Assembly (NCBI RefSeq): GCF_900101905.1
Contig: NZ_FNAJ01000017.1
Span: 62,001 to 126,000, forward strand
Length of the DNA: 64,000 nucleotides
Direction of reading: 5' to 3'
Source: Myxococcus virescens
Lineage (GTDB): Bacteria > Myxococcota > Myxococcia > Myxococcales > Myxococcaceae
Part shown: piece by piece, positions 55,173-63,508 of the stretch
How the letters are laid out: each line of letters begins with the position of its first letter
Position numbering within the stretch: the first letter of the stretch is position 1
The notes under the pieces: generated by a model
Database searches by the model: none
The model's input: only the letters and a program-made list of their open reading frames with translations
What the model was told of the DNA's origin: nothing
Program-made: the position numbers and the translations under genes

Positions 55173-56162
55173 TTACAGACCCCAGTCGGGGTTCAGGTGC
55201 ATGATCCACTTGCGGTGGAAGTTGGACTGCATGCGCATGCTGTACGTGGCCGTCAGCGGCATGAAGTACCGCTTGCCAGCCAGGTCGGAAACGAGCGGGA
55301 TGCTGCCATTGGCCAGCATCCAGAGCACGGTCATCTCGAGCGGATAGACGGAGTCGTACCCCATCTCGTGCTCGATACCGCGGGCGCCGGCGAGCAACGG
55401 GTTGAGGTTGCCACGCCGGTTCATCATGTTCGCGCGCGGGTCCACGGTGCCGCGGTCAATGGCGCCTCGCAGCGCCATGCCCGCGTTCGAAGCGAACCAG
55501 GAGTAGAAGATGATGGAGTTCGCGAACGGCACGCGCAGCTGGTACCAGTAGCGCAGGCGGATGGTCAGTCGCGTGGACTTGCGGAACACCAGCTCCGCGT
55601 CGTCAGGCTCCGGCAGGTTGAAGAACTTTCGGATGTGGTTCTCCAACGAGGGCACCTCCGGGAAGGAGTCCGCGCCGTCGAAGTCCAGCTCCTGCCAGTT
55701 GTAGCCGCTGCGCAGCTTCCACATCGAATCGATGGGCGTGAAGTACGCGGGACTGATGGTGTCCACGCGGATGACGCCGAACAGGTTGGAGCCGTTCACC
55801 GTCCGGGGCACGCGGCCGCCACCGAAGTTCAGCATGCGCATGCCGGAGTCGTAGAGCTGGTGGAGGACGAACGTCTTCCCCAACTCGACGATGTCGTCGG
55901 TACGCCCCATGGTGGGAAGCAACGCCACGATGGCCGCGTCATGCATGCGCTCGTTGTTGCCGTTCCACACGATGCCGGCACGCGCGGCCTGGTAGGCGGC
56001 GTACTCCGTCATCAGCTTCGCGTGCTGCATCATCGTGAGCTGGATGATCCCCAGCGTCATGAAGACGGCGAGCGGCATGATCATCGCCGCTTCCACCGCG
56101 GCCTGACCCGACTGCCGACGAGACGCCCCCTGCGCCCGCGGTTCCTGTGCTTCCTGTCCCAT
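55173..56162 (-). CDS. TadE-like pseudopilin
   Basis: A 329-residue protein with a TadE-type leader: GQAAVEAAMIMPLAVFMTLG with the conserved Glu, then MTEYAAYQAARAG, the usual post-helix motif. The 270-residue ectodomain is larger than usual. It is the first gene of the pilin-type block, separated by 97 bp from the anti-sigma gene. Confidence 0.82.
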   Translation of the reverse strand: MGQEAQEPRAQGASRRQSGQAAVEAAMIMPLAVFMTLGIIQLTMMQHAKLMTEYAAYQAARAGIVWNGNNERMHDAAIVALLPTMGRTDDIVELGKTFVLHQLYDSGMRMLNFGGGRVPRTVNGSNLFGVIRVDTISPAYFTPIDSMWKLRSGYNWQELDFDGADSFPEVPSLENHIRKFFNLPEPDDAELVFRKSTRLTIRLRYWYQLRVPFANSIIFYSWFASNAGMALRGAIDRGTVDPRANMMNRRGNLNPLLAGARGIEHEMGYDSVYPLEMTVLWMLANGSIPLVSDLAGKRYFMPLTATYSMRMQSNFHRKWIMHLNPDWGL

Positions 56163-56242
56163 GAAACCATTATCCGGGGACTGGTGTCAGAAGCGCATCG
56201 GTCAAATGGACAGACCTGCGCCTACGTTTCCCTCCCATTTGA

Positions 56243-56271
56243 TGAGAAAACTTGTCCCGCTATTTCGCGGG
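56243..56271 (-). terminator. Weak hairpin terminator overlapping the anti-sigma stop
   Basis: On the minus strand CCCGC-GAAATA-GCGGG includes the stop codon of the anti-sigma gene; ACAAG and a short TTTT run follow. The stem is only 5 bp, so it may attenuate rather than stop transcription into the TadE gene. Confidence 0.35.
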
Positions 56272-57636
56272 TTTAGAGGGCAGCTCGTTCGCCGATGACT
56301 CGCGAGCCACCCGCCGGCGCGCCGATCTGGCAGCCTCCGAGGCCGGCGCCTCTTGTATCACGAGGTTGCAAGCCTCGAGTCCTTCGGCACGCCTACCCAG
56401 CGCGAACTCAAACTCGCACAACTGGTTCAAAAGCGTCCAGCGCTCCTGCCCAGTCGCCCCTGAGGCCAGGGCCGAGCGGATCAGCCCAGCCGCCCGGGCC
56501 CCCTCCCCCGCGTCGAATGCCGCCCGCGCCTGGCGCGACAGGTCCGCGACGGTGGCGCGCTCCACGGGGGGCGGTGGCGGCGCGTCGGTGGGTGCTACTT
56601 TCTTCGTAGCCGGTGCCGGCGCTCGGCGCTGAGGCTCGGCCTTGGCCGGGGCGGCGACGCCGCCCAGGGTGTCCTTGGATTCCGACGCGTCCAGCTCCTC
56701 GTCGTAGGCAGCGCCCCGCGCCGCTGGCGACTTGGCTCCCAGGCGCAGCGAGTCGCGCGGGGGGACGGACCGAGGTGCCTGCGAGTCCGCGACGCGCCGC
56801 TCCAACCGACCAGCGAAGGCGTCGTCCGAGTCCGCCGGCGACGTCTGCAGGTCCATGGATTCGCTCGCGACTTTGAACTCCTCGTCCAGCGACGTCGGCG
56901 CCCCTTCCTGCGCCATGGGCGCGGGCTCCAGCGCGGCCTGCATATCGGCCTTGGGTGCGCGAGCAGCGGCGGGCGGCCCACGCTTCGCCTTGCTCTCGCT
57001 TTCACGGCGATTCCGCATGTCGAGCCCGCCGCCACTCCCAGCGTTGGCCCAGTCCTCCGCGAGCAGCCGCTGCTCCCGTGAGCGCTCGGCCCCCTTCGAC
57101 TTCGCCGGCGCGGCCATTTCCCGGGCGGTGTAACCCGCCGCTTCCGCCTCGGCGGGCATTGTGGGCGCCGCCGAGGGGGCCGGTGCGGCCGCTGCCGGTG
57201 CGAAACCATCGTCGGACGGAGAAGCCACCAGCTCCTCCTTCGCGACCGCGACCTTCGCCTCGCTCAAGTCAGGCCGCGTGAGGTCGGGCGACCGGGCCTC
57301 GAGCGTCAGAAGGCCCAAGGTGCTCACGGAGGCCAGGCCCACCACGGGCAACAACCACCGGCGCCAGCGGGACGGCTTCGGCGCGGGACCCGCGGCGGCG
57401 CGGCGCGCGGCCTGCTGGGCATAGGCCATCAGCGACTCCAGCCCCGCGTCCGGAGCGGGCTCCACCGACAGCTGGGACATGGTGGCGCGCACCCCGCGAA
57501 TGTCGTCGAGGGCCTGGGTGCAGCGGGCGCAGCTCTCCAGGTGGGCTTCCACGAGGCGGGCCTCGGGCACCGGCAGTTCGCCATAGGCGAAGTCGAGCAG
57601 CCGATCCTCCTGCGCGTGCGGATTCTGCGGCTTCAT
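56260..57636 (-). CDS. Zinc-finger (HC2) anti-sigma factor with long C-terminal extension
   Basis: A 458-residue membrane protein. The N-terminal anti-sigma zinc finger is H32-x3-C36-x2-C39 in AHLESCARC, preceded by DFAYGEL. A membrane segment lies near residues 93-110 (LLPVVGLASVSTLGLL). The roughly 345 residues outside are Ala/Pro/Ser/Glu-rich, with a helical domain at the end (ADLSRQARAAFDAGEGARAA). Its ATG overlaps the sigma factor stop by 4 bp. It would hold the partner sigma at the membrane until an envelope signal releases it. Confidence 0.88.
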   Translation of the reverse strand: MKPQNPHAQEDRLLDFAYGELPVPEARLVEAHLESCARCTQALDDIRGVRATMSQLSVEPAPDAGLESLMAYAQQAARRAAAGPAPKPSRWRRWLLPVVGLASVSTLGLLTLEARSPDLTRPDLSEAKVAVAKEELVASPSDDGFAPAAAAPAPSAAPTMPAEAEAAGYTAREMAAPAKSKGAERSREQRLLAEDWANAGSGGGLDMRNRRESESKAKRGPPAAARAPKADMQAALEPAPMAQEGAPTSLDEEFKVASESMDLQTSPADSDDAFAGRLERRVADSQAPRSVPPRDSLRLGAKSPAARGAAYDEELDASESKDTLGGVAAPAKAEPQRRAPAPATKKVAPTDAPPPPPVERATVADLSRQARAAFDAGEGARAAGLIRSALASGATGQERWTLLNQLCEFEFALGRRAEGLEACNLVIQEAPASEAARSARRRVARESSANELPSKPAK

Positions 57637-58265
57637 CCCACCACCGTCCTTCCGTCCTCGGCGAGGTCGCCGTCGACGCCCATCTCCGCCAGCCGGCGGC
57701 GAAGCCCGTCGAGCGCGTAGCGCATGCGGCTCTTCACCGTGTTCTCGGACACTCCCGTCACCTCCGCGATGTCCTTGAAGGGGATGCCGCTGTACTCGCG
57801 CAGGGTGAAGACCTCACGCTGCTCGTCCGGGAGCGTCGCCAGGGCTCGCTCCAACAGGGGACGCAACCGGGCGTTGTAGGCGCCGCGCTCCGGGCTGGCC
57901 CCCGCGTCCGGCAGGCCTTCCCCCAGGGGGCGCGACTCGTCCCGCTCCGCTCCCGGGGCGGGTGCCTCCAGGGAAGACGCCTGGCGGTAGCTCTCTTTGC
58001 GCGCGCTGTCCACGCAGAGGTTCCTCGCAATCGTGTAGAGCCAGGTCGTGAACTTCGCCTTGGGCGTGTAGTCGCCGGCGCTCCGAACCACCTTCAGCCA
58101 CGTCTCCTGCAGCACGTCCTCCGCCCGTGCCCGGTGCCCCGTGAAACGGAGGATGAAGTTGAACACCGGCGTCCGGTGCTTGCGCACCAGCGCCTCGAAC
58201 GCGCGCGCGTCCCCCGCCTGGAAGGCGAGCATCAGCCGCTCGTCTGAGGTTTCCGGTCCCAACAC
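57633..58265 (-). CDS. ECF-type RNA polymerase sigma factor
   Basis: A 210-residue ECF sigma-70. Region 2 spans LMLAFQAGDARAFEALVRKH to FTTWLYTIARNLCVD, with AEDVLQETWLKV. A linker of about 45 residues is Glu/Gly-rich. Region 4 has LPDEQREVFTLREYSG and the helix-turn-helix IAEVTGVSENTVKSRM. The GTG at 58265 was chosen because GGGGGA and AAGGAG lie just upstream. Cotranscribed with its anti-sigma, and the two stand directly in front of the Tad-like block. Confidence 0.92.
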   Translation of the reverse strand: MLGPETSDERLMLAFQAGDARAFEALVRKHRTPVFNFILRFTGHRARAEDVLQETWLKVVRSAGDYTPKAKFTTWLYTIARNLCVDSARKESYRQASSLEAPAPGAERDESRPLGEGLPDAGASPERGAYNARLRPLLERALATLPDEQREVFTLREYSGIPFKDIAEVTGVSENTVKSRMRYALDGLRRRLAEMGVDGDLAEDGRTVVG

Positions 58266-58347
58266 TCCCCCAACTCTCCTTGGAGCCACCCTCACCCGGC
58301 CCACTCCGCCACCCGTGCACAGTGAACGTGCGACGGGCCGCCAGGGT

Positions 58348-58755
58348 CTATCCCCGGCGAGGTCTCTGGTAAGTGGCGAGAATGACAGGGACGGCCACCG
58401 CTGTCACGAGCGCGCCTTGCGCCAGGAGCACCGCCGGCAGTGGCTGCTGCAGGTGCACGTACAGGGAGCGGCCGAGCGCGGCTCCCAGCAGCACGCCCGT
58501 CAAGGTGCGCACCGCGTTGCGCCCCGACGCCGGCCGGAAGCGGCCCACCGCCCAGTCCGCCAGCGCGGGAACGGTGAGCGCCAGGACGGCGGGCACGTCC
58601 AGCGCCCACCGCAGCGGGGCGCGCACGGCGAACAGGCCCACCATCACGGCCAGCAGCACCGGATAGGTCCCCAGGCAGCGCGCGCACACGCGCACGCCGC
58701 CGAACAGGTAGGTGCGGTTGTACTCATCCGGATGATGATGGCTGAGCCAGAACAC
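58348..58755 (-). CDS. DUF2085 small membrane protein
   Basis: A 135-residue protein with [11 protein letters not shown] and the CxxC motif [10 protein letters not shown] near the start, then about four hydrophobic segments, as in the DUF2085 family of unknown function. GGAGGA lies 7 bp before the GTG at 58755; an ATG at 58800 would give a longer overlap with the upstream ABC gene (77 bp instead of 32). The His and paired Cys residues suggest metal binding. Confidence 0.75.
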   Translation of the reverse strand: MFWLSHHHPDEYNRTYLFGGVRVCARCLGTYPVLLAVMVGLFAVRAPLRWALDVPAVLALTVPALADWAVGRFRPASGRNAVRTLTGVLLGAALGRSLYVHLQQPLPAVLLAQGALVTAVAVPVILATYQRPRRG

Positions 58756-59776
58756 CGGGACTTCCTCCAGAAGGGGCTGCGGCCGGGGCCTCGCGCGCAT
58801 CGGCCTCCGCCAGGAAACACGCGGCGAAGTGGCCACCGCCCAGCGCATAGGACGGGGGCGACTCGCGCCGGCACCGCTCCATGGCATGCGGACAGCGCGG
58901 ATGGAAGGCGCAACCGGGGGGCGGAGCCAGGGGAGATGGCGGCTCGCCCGGCACCAGCAGGCGCGTCCGGGCGTGGCCCGGGTCCGGGACGGGCACCGCG
59001 GACAGCAGCGCCTGGGTGTACGGGTGGCGCGGCTGACGGTACAGCGACGCGGCCGGGGCCAGCTCCACGATGCGGCCCAGGTACATGACGGCCACCCGGG
59101 TGGACACGTACTCGACGATGTTCAGGTCGTGGGCGATGAAGACATAGGTGAGGCCCCGCGCCTGTTGCAGGTCCACCAGGAGGTTGACGATTTGCGCCTG
59201 CACGGACACGTCCAGCGCGCTGATGGGCTCGTCGGCCACCACCAGGTCGGGCCGGAGCGCCAGCGCTCGCGCGATACCGATGCGCTGCCGCTGCCCCCCG
59301 GAGAACTCATGGGGGTAACGCGCCAGGGCCTCGCGCGGCAGCCCCATGGCGTCCACCAACTCCGCGACCTCGCGTTCCCGCTCCCCCGGCCCTCGTGCCA
59401 GCCCGTGGATGGCGAAGGGCTCCTCCAGAATCTCCCGGACCGTCATCCGGGGATTGAGCGAGGCATACGGGTCCTGGAAGACGAACTGCATCCGCCGGCG
59501 CAGCGGCCGCAGCTGGCGCTGGGACAGTCCGGTGAGTTCCTGCCCATCGAAACAAACGGCGCCCGCCGTGGGCTCCACCAGCCGCAGCACCGCGCGCCCC
59601 AGGGTGCTCTTCCCGCAGCCACTCTCCCCCACCACCCCCAGCGTCTCCCCGCGCCTGACGTCGAACCCCACGCCGTCCACGGCCTTCACCGCGCCGCGCA
59701 CCCGGCCGAGCACGCCGCCTCGCACCGGGAAGTGCACCTGGAGGTCGCGGACCTGGAGCAGCGGCGTGGAGTTCAT
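58724..59776 (-). CDS. Oligopeptide/dipeptide-type ABC transporter ATPase (OppF/DppF)
   Basis: A 350-residue ABC ATPase. Walker A is [20 protein letters not shown], the signature [15 protein letters not shown], Walker [15 protein letters not shown], and the C-terminal oligopeptide motif [15 protein letters not shown]. These place it with OppF/DppF, the second ATPase of peptide or nickel importers. Its ATG overlaps the OppD stop by 4 bp. No permease or binding-protein gene is adjacent. Confidence 0.9.
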   Translation of the reverse strand: MNSTPLLQVRDLQVHFPVRGGVLGRVRGAVKAVDGVGFDVRRGETLGVVGESGCGKSTLGRAVLRLVEPTAGAVCFDGQELTGLSQRQLRPLRRRMQFVFQDPYASLNPRMTVREILEEPFAIHGLARGPGEREREVAELVDAMGLPREALARYPHEFSGGQRQRIGIARALALRPDLVVADEPISALDVSVQAQIVNLLVDLQQARGLTYVFIAHDLNIVEYVSTRVAVMYLGRIVELAPAASLYRQPRHPYTQALLSAVPVPDPGHARTRLLVPGEPPSPLAPPPGCAFHPRCPHAMERCRRESPPSYALGGGHFAACFLAEADAREAPAAAPSGGSPGVLAQPSSSG

Positions 59777-60792
59777 GGCGCGGGCACCGGGTTGTGACAG
59801 GCCGTCCACTGCCCCTCTCGAGGCGAGGTCAGCGCGGGCTTCACGTGCGCACAGACGTCCAGCGCGCGCTCACAGCGCTCCCGGAACGCACAGCCGACAG
59901 GCAACTGCCGCAGCGGTGGCACCCTGCCGGGAATCGCCCGTAGCCGCGCCCGGGTGGCTCGAGCGCCGCCCACGTCGCGCCTGGACGGAATCGAGCGCAG
60001 CAGGCCCGCGGTGTACGGGTGCGCGGGCTGGGAAAACAGCGCTCGCACCGGGGCGCGCTCCACCACCCGGCCCGCGTACATCACCACCACCGCGTCGCAG
60101 CTCTCCGCCACCACGCCCAGGTCGTGCGTAATCAGCAGCACCGCCATGCCCCGCTCGGTTTGAAGCCGCGCGAGCAGGTCCAGAATCTGCGCCTGGATGG
60201 TGACGTCCAGCGCGGTGGTGGGCTCGTCCGCGATGAGCAAGGCCGGGTCACACGCCAGCGCCATCGCCATCATCACCCGCTGCCGCATGCCTCCGGAGAG
60301 CTGGTGTGGATACGCGTCCACGCGCTCGGCCGGCGCGGGGATGCCCACCTGCCGCAGCATCTCCACGGCCTTGTCCCGGGCCTGCGCGCGCGAAGCGCCC
60401 AGGTGCAGCCGGACGCCCTCGGCAATCTGCTCGCCCACGGTGAACACCGGGTTGAGCGACGTCATCGGCTCCTGGAAGATCATCGCCGCGTGACGGCCGC
60501 GCACCCGGCGCAGCTCGGCCTCCGGCAGCGTCAGCAAGTCCCGGCCCTGGAAGCGCACCTCTCCGCCCACCACGCGCACCGGCGGCTCGGGCGCCAGCCG
60601 CAGCAGGGACAGCGCCGTGAGGCTCTTGCCACACCCGCTCTCCCCGACCACGCCCAGCGTTCCACCCGGGGGCAGCGCGAAGGACACGTCGTCCACCGCG
60701 CGCACCGGCCCTGCCTCCAGCGCCAGCTCCGTGGTCAGCCCTCGGACGTCGAGCAACAGCTCCTGGCCCGCGGGCGTCACGGCGGCGGTCAC
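59773..60792 (-). CDS. Oligopeptide/dipeptide-type ABC transporter ATPase (OppD/DppD)
   Basis: A 339-residue ABC ATPase partner of the OppF gene. Walker A is [20 protein letters not shown], the signature [16 protein letters not shown], Walker [15 protein letters not shown] and the C-terminal motif [15 protein letters not shown]. The GTG start overlaps the MshEN-type gene stop by 4 bp. Confidence 0.9.
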   Translation of the reverse strand: MTAAVTPAGQELLLDVRGLTTELALEAGPVRAVDDVSFALPPGGTLGVVGESGCGKSLTALSLLRLAPEPPVRVVGGEVRFQGRDLLTLPEAELRRVRGRHAAMIFQEPMTSLNPVFTVGEQIAEGVRLHLGASRAQARDKAVEMLRQVGIPAPAERVDAYPHQLSGGMRQRVMMAMALACDPALLIADEPTTALDVTIQAQILDLLARLQTERGMAVLLITHDLGVVAESCDAVVVMYAGRVVERAPVRALFSQPAHPYTAGLLRSIPSRRDVGGARATRARLRAIPGRVPPLRQLPVGCAFRERCERALDVCAHVKPALTSPREGQWTACHNPVPAP

Positions 60793-61805
60793 TTCTGGGC
60801 CAGCTCCTCCAGGAACTCCCCTTCCTGGATGACGCCCTTGCGGATGAGCAGGCGGATGAGGCTGGCCACCATGCGGGCCGGCTTCACCTTCTCCGTGTCC
60901 AGCGAGGCATCCTCGCCGCGGGAGATGCGCTCGATGTCGTCCAGGATGGCCAGGTCCTCGTCGGAGAACTGAGGCGTGGGCGTGAGCGGCACCGACGGAC
61001 GCGAGCCCTGCGCCGCCCCTCCGAACATCACCACCGGCACGCGCGGCCGGCCCTCCGCTCCGTCTCCCTCCGCGTCGGGAGGCGGAGGCGGCGGGGGCCG
61101 CACCGGGGGCGAGGCCGTCCGGCCCAGCAGGTCATCCAGCGCGTCCGCGCCGGCGTCACCGTCGGTGGCTTCTGGCGGCGGCGGCGGGGGCGAAGCCGAG
61201 CCTCGGAGCGAGGGGGGACGCGCAGCGGGGGGCGGAGACGGCGGTACGGACTTGGGCACGGGCTTCGGAGCCTCCGGGAAATCCCATTCGAGCGGCGCGC
61301 CAGCGGCCACGGGCGAAGGCGGCGCACCGTCCTCGTCCTCCAGGGCCACGGCTTCCACGATGTCCAGCGGCTCGCCCCGGGCCCGCGCCAGCGCGGCGTC
61401 CAGGTCGTCCGAAGCCGCCACGAAGACGCGCATCTGCTTGCGGAGCTGGAAGCGCAGCTCGTCCACGAGCGTCACGTCCGCCGGGTCATCCACCGCGACG
61501 AGGATGCGCTCGCTGCGGCCTTCCACTTCCATCCGGAACGGCACGATGCGGTGCTCGGACTGGAAGTCCAAGGACACCAGACTCGCGACGTTCGCCGGAA
61601 TCTCCTCCGGCAGTTCCACGAAGGGAAGCGCGTGCTGGGCGGACAGGGCCTGCGCGATGTGCGTGGGCGTGCACAGCCCCTGCGCCACCAGCACCTCTCC
61701 CAGGCGCTGACTGCCGAAGGCGCCCCGGCGTCCCAATGCCACGCGGACCTGCTCCTCCGTCACGACGCCGGCCTCGACGAGCAGCTCACCAATCTTCTTG
61801 CGCAT
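60789..61805 (-). CDS. MshEN/GspE-N domain protein without ATPase domain
   Basis: A 338-residue soluble protein. The first 130 residues match the N-terminal domain of type II secretion/type IV pilus ATPases: [20 protein letters not shown] then [20 protein letters not shown], close to the RLGxxLxxxGL c-di-GMP-binding pattern of MshEN domains. A second half-domain ([20 protein letters not shown]) and an acidic Pro-rich linker follow. The C-terminal helix pair [20 protein letters not shown] ends the protein. There is no Walker motif, so it is not a secretion ATPase. Confidence 0.78.
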   Translation of the reverse strand: MRKKIGELLVEAGVVTEEQVRVALGRRGAFGSQRLGEVLVAQGLCTPTHIAQALSAQHALPFVELPEEIPANVASLVSLDFQSEHRIVPFRMEVEGRSERILVAVDDPADVTLVDELRFQLRKQMRVFVAASDDLDAALARARGEPLDIVEAVALEDEDGAPPSPVAAGAPLEWDFPEAPKPVPKSVPPSPPPAARPPSLRGSASPPPPPPEATDGDAGADALDDLLGRTASPPVRPPPPPPPDAEGDGAEGRPRVPVVMFGGAAQGSRPSVPLTPTPQFSDEDLAILDDIERISRGEDASLDTEKVKPARMVASLIRLLIRKGVIQEGEFLEELAQK

Positions 61806-61811
61806 GGGGGA

Positions 61812-62567
61812 CTACCGCTTGACCTTCGCGAGGTACTCCTCGCGGCTGAACACGCCCTTCTCGATGAGCAACTCCACCATCGCCTTGAGGGCGGCGACTT
61901 CCTTGCGCTGCACTTCTTCCACGCTGCGAAGCAGCTCCGCCGGGCTGCCGGAGGCCGCCGCGGGACGGGCGGCGGGGGCCTCGGGCGCAGGAGCGGAACG
62001 GGCCGAGGCCGGAGCGGCGCGCGGCGCGGTCGCCACGGCCGCCGGGTCCAGGTCCTTGAGGTTCTTCACCACCGTGCGGCCCTGGGCGTCCACCACCTTG
62101 AAGTTGGTGTCCGCGTCCTCCAGCTCGTGGTTCTGCTCGTAGATGCGCGCGAAGGCCCGGGCAATGGAGGTCCGGCCCGCCACGTTGGGGATGATGCGGC
62201 ACTTCGTGATGGCGCGCAGTTCGTCCAGCATGCGCACGTTGAGCGGATCCGACATCGCCACCACCAGCGACTTGCCGTCATCCCTCACCTGCAGCGGCAG
62301 CACGGAGAAGTCCCGCGCCGTCTGGGCCGGAATCTTCGCCTTCACGTGCGGCTGCACCATCTGCACCGCATCCAGGTTCACCGCCGGCATTCCCAGTTGC
62401 TTGGACAGGGCGCGCACCAGGATGTCCTCGGAGACGAGGCTCATCCTGACCAGGATTTCGCCCAGCTTGCCGCCCCACTTCGCCTGTTCGGCGAGCGCGG
62501 CCTTCAGCTGGCTCTCCTGAAGCACGTTCGCCTTGATCAGCAATTCACCAAGCTTGATCTGTGCCAT
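61812..62567 (-). CDS. MshEN/GspE-N domain protein without ATPase domain, paralogue
   Basis: A 251-residue paralogue of the next gene, 6 bp upstream of it. It begins LGELLIKANVLQESQLKAAL and KLGEILVRMSLVSEDILVRA; the Arg and Gly of the RLG/G positions are Lys and Asn or Ser, so c-di-GMP binding is less likely. DFSVLPLQVRDDGKSLVVAM is the second half-domain. The Pro/Ala linker and terminal helices (MVELLIEKGVFSREEYLAKV) repeat the layout of the downstream protein. Confidence 0.78.
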   Translation of the reverse strand: MAQIKLGELLIKANVLQESQLKAALAEQAKWGGKLGEILVRMSLVSEDILVRALSKQLGMPAVNLDAVQMVQPHVKAKIPAQTARDFSVLPLQVRDDGKSLVVAMSDPLNVRMLDELRAITKCRIIPNVAGRTSIARAFARIYEQNHELEDADTNFKVVDAQGRTVVKNLKDLDPAAVATAPRAAPASARSAPAPEAPAARPAAASGSPAELLRSVEEVQRKEVAALKAMVELLIEKGVFSREEYLAKVKR

Positions 62568-62628
62568 GTCGTGGCGCGCACTCTAGACTGTCTCGGCAGC
62601 GTGCGCCCCTTCTTCCGCGCCTGCTCGG

Positions 62629-63465
62629 TCAGGAACCCGGTGCCAGGGGCGCGGACGACCCGGAGGCGGGCGCCCCGGCGGGCAGCTCGCGGCCGGCCTC
62701 ATCCACCTCCACCACCCGGGCTCCCTCGGGGGGAACCAACTCGTAGAGTGTGAGGTCCGGTCGCGCGTTGAGTTTGATCTGCTGGTAGCGGACCTGGAGC
62801 TTCGTCTTCGCCTGCTTCGCCTCCAGCGACACCCGGCCCGGGAAGATGAGCCCGCCCTGCTCCAGGAAGTCCTCGAAGCCCAGGTCGTACCCCGGGATGC
62901 CCCGCACCTGACTCTTCATGACGCGCAGGTACTTGGTGTGGACGTCGAGCACCTGCGTCGCCGGGCCCCGGAAGAGCGTCAGCACGTAGACGCCCTTCTT
63001 GCGGTCCAGCTCCAGCGTCATCCGCTCCGGGGGGATGAGCGGCACCTGCCCGAGCATGATGGGCACCAGCTCCTCGCCCGGCAGCATGACCGGCAGGAAG
63101 CGGGACACGTTGGCGGGGCTGGCGGGGCCCTGGTACCAGGTGTTCGTATCCGCCTGATACAGCCCGAAGCGCTGTCCGTCGGACACCAGGGAGGCGAGCG
63201 GCCTGTTGAAGAAGTCGAACGTCTCCAGGTGCAGCATGGCCGGCCGGGTGACGGCGATGAACATGCTCAGCGTGCCGCTCTGGTCGGGCAGCTCGGCGCG
63301 CAGCTTCGCGTCCCCCTCCAGCGTGACGACGTTCTCCTGGTTCTTCACGACGCGCTGATAGACGGTGTCCGCATCCGTGAGCTCGCCTTCAGGGCCGAAC
63401 TCGATTCGCTTGGGACAGCCAGAACAGAGCACTACCAGGAAGATTGCGACGGCTGCGCGGTTCAT
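62629..63465 (-). CDS. DUF4292-type lipoprotein
   Basis: A 278-residue lipoprotein with signal segment and lipobox LCSGC. The mature domain (VVTLEGDAKLRAELPDQSG, LETFDFFNRPLASLVSDG, FGLYQADTNTWYQG) resembles LolB/DUF4292 lipoproteins with an unclosed beta-barrel that may carry lipids. Function is not established. Its start lies 43 bp from the divergent ExbB-like gene. Confidence 0.78.
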   Translation of the reverse strand: MNRAAVAIFLVVLCSGCPKRIEFGPEGELTDADTVYQRVVKNQENVVTLEGDAKLRAELPDQSGTLSMFIAVTRPAMLHLETFDFFNRPLASLVSDGQRFGLYQADTNTWYQGPASPANVSRFLPVMLPGEELVPIMLGQVPLIPPERMTLELDRKKGVYVLTLFRGPATQVLDVHTKYLRVMKSQVRGIPGYDLGFEDFLEQGGLIFPGRVSLEAKQAKTKLQVRYQQIKLNARPDLTLYELVPPEGARVVEVDEAGRELPAGAPASGSSAPLAPGS

Positions 63466-63508
63466 ATGTCCTAGTCTGGGCCAAGCCGCCCTGCCCGGTC
63501 ACCCACCA

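Noticed and set aside
60789-62567. Type IV pilus or type II secretion ATPases
   Set aside because: Neither protein has Walker A/B, Asp or His boxes; only the N-terminal domain is present.
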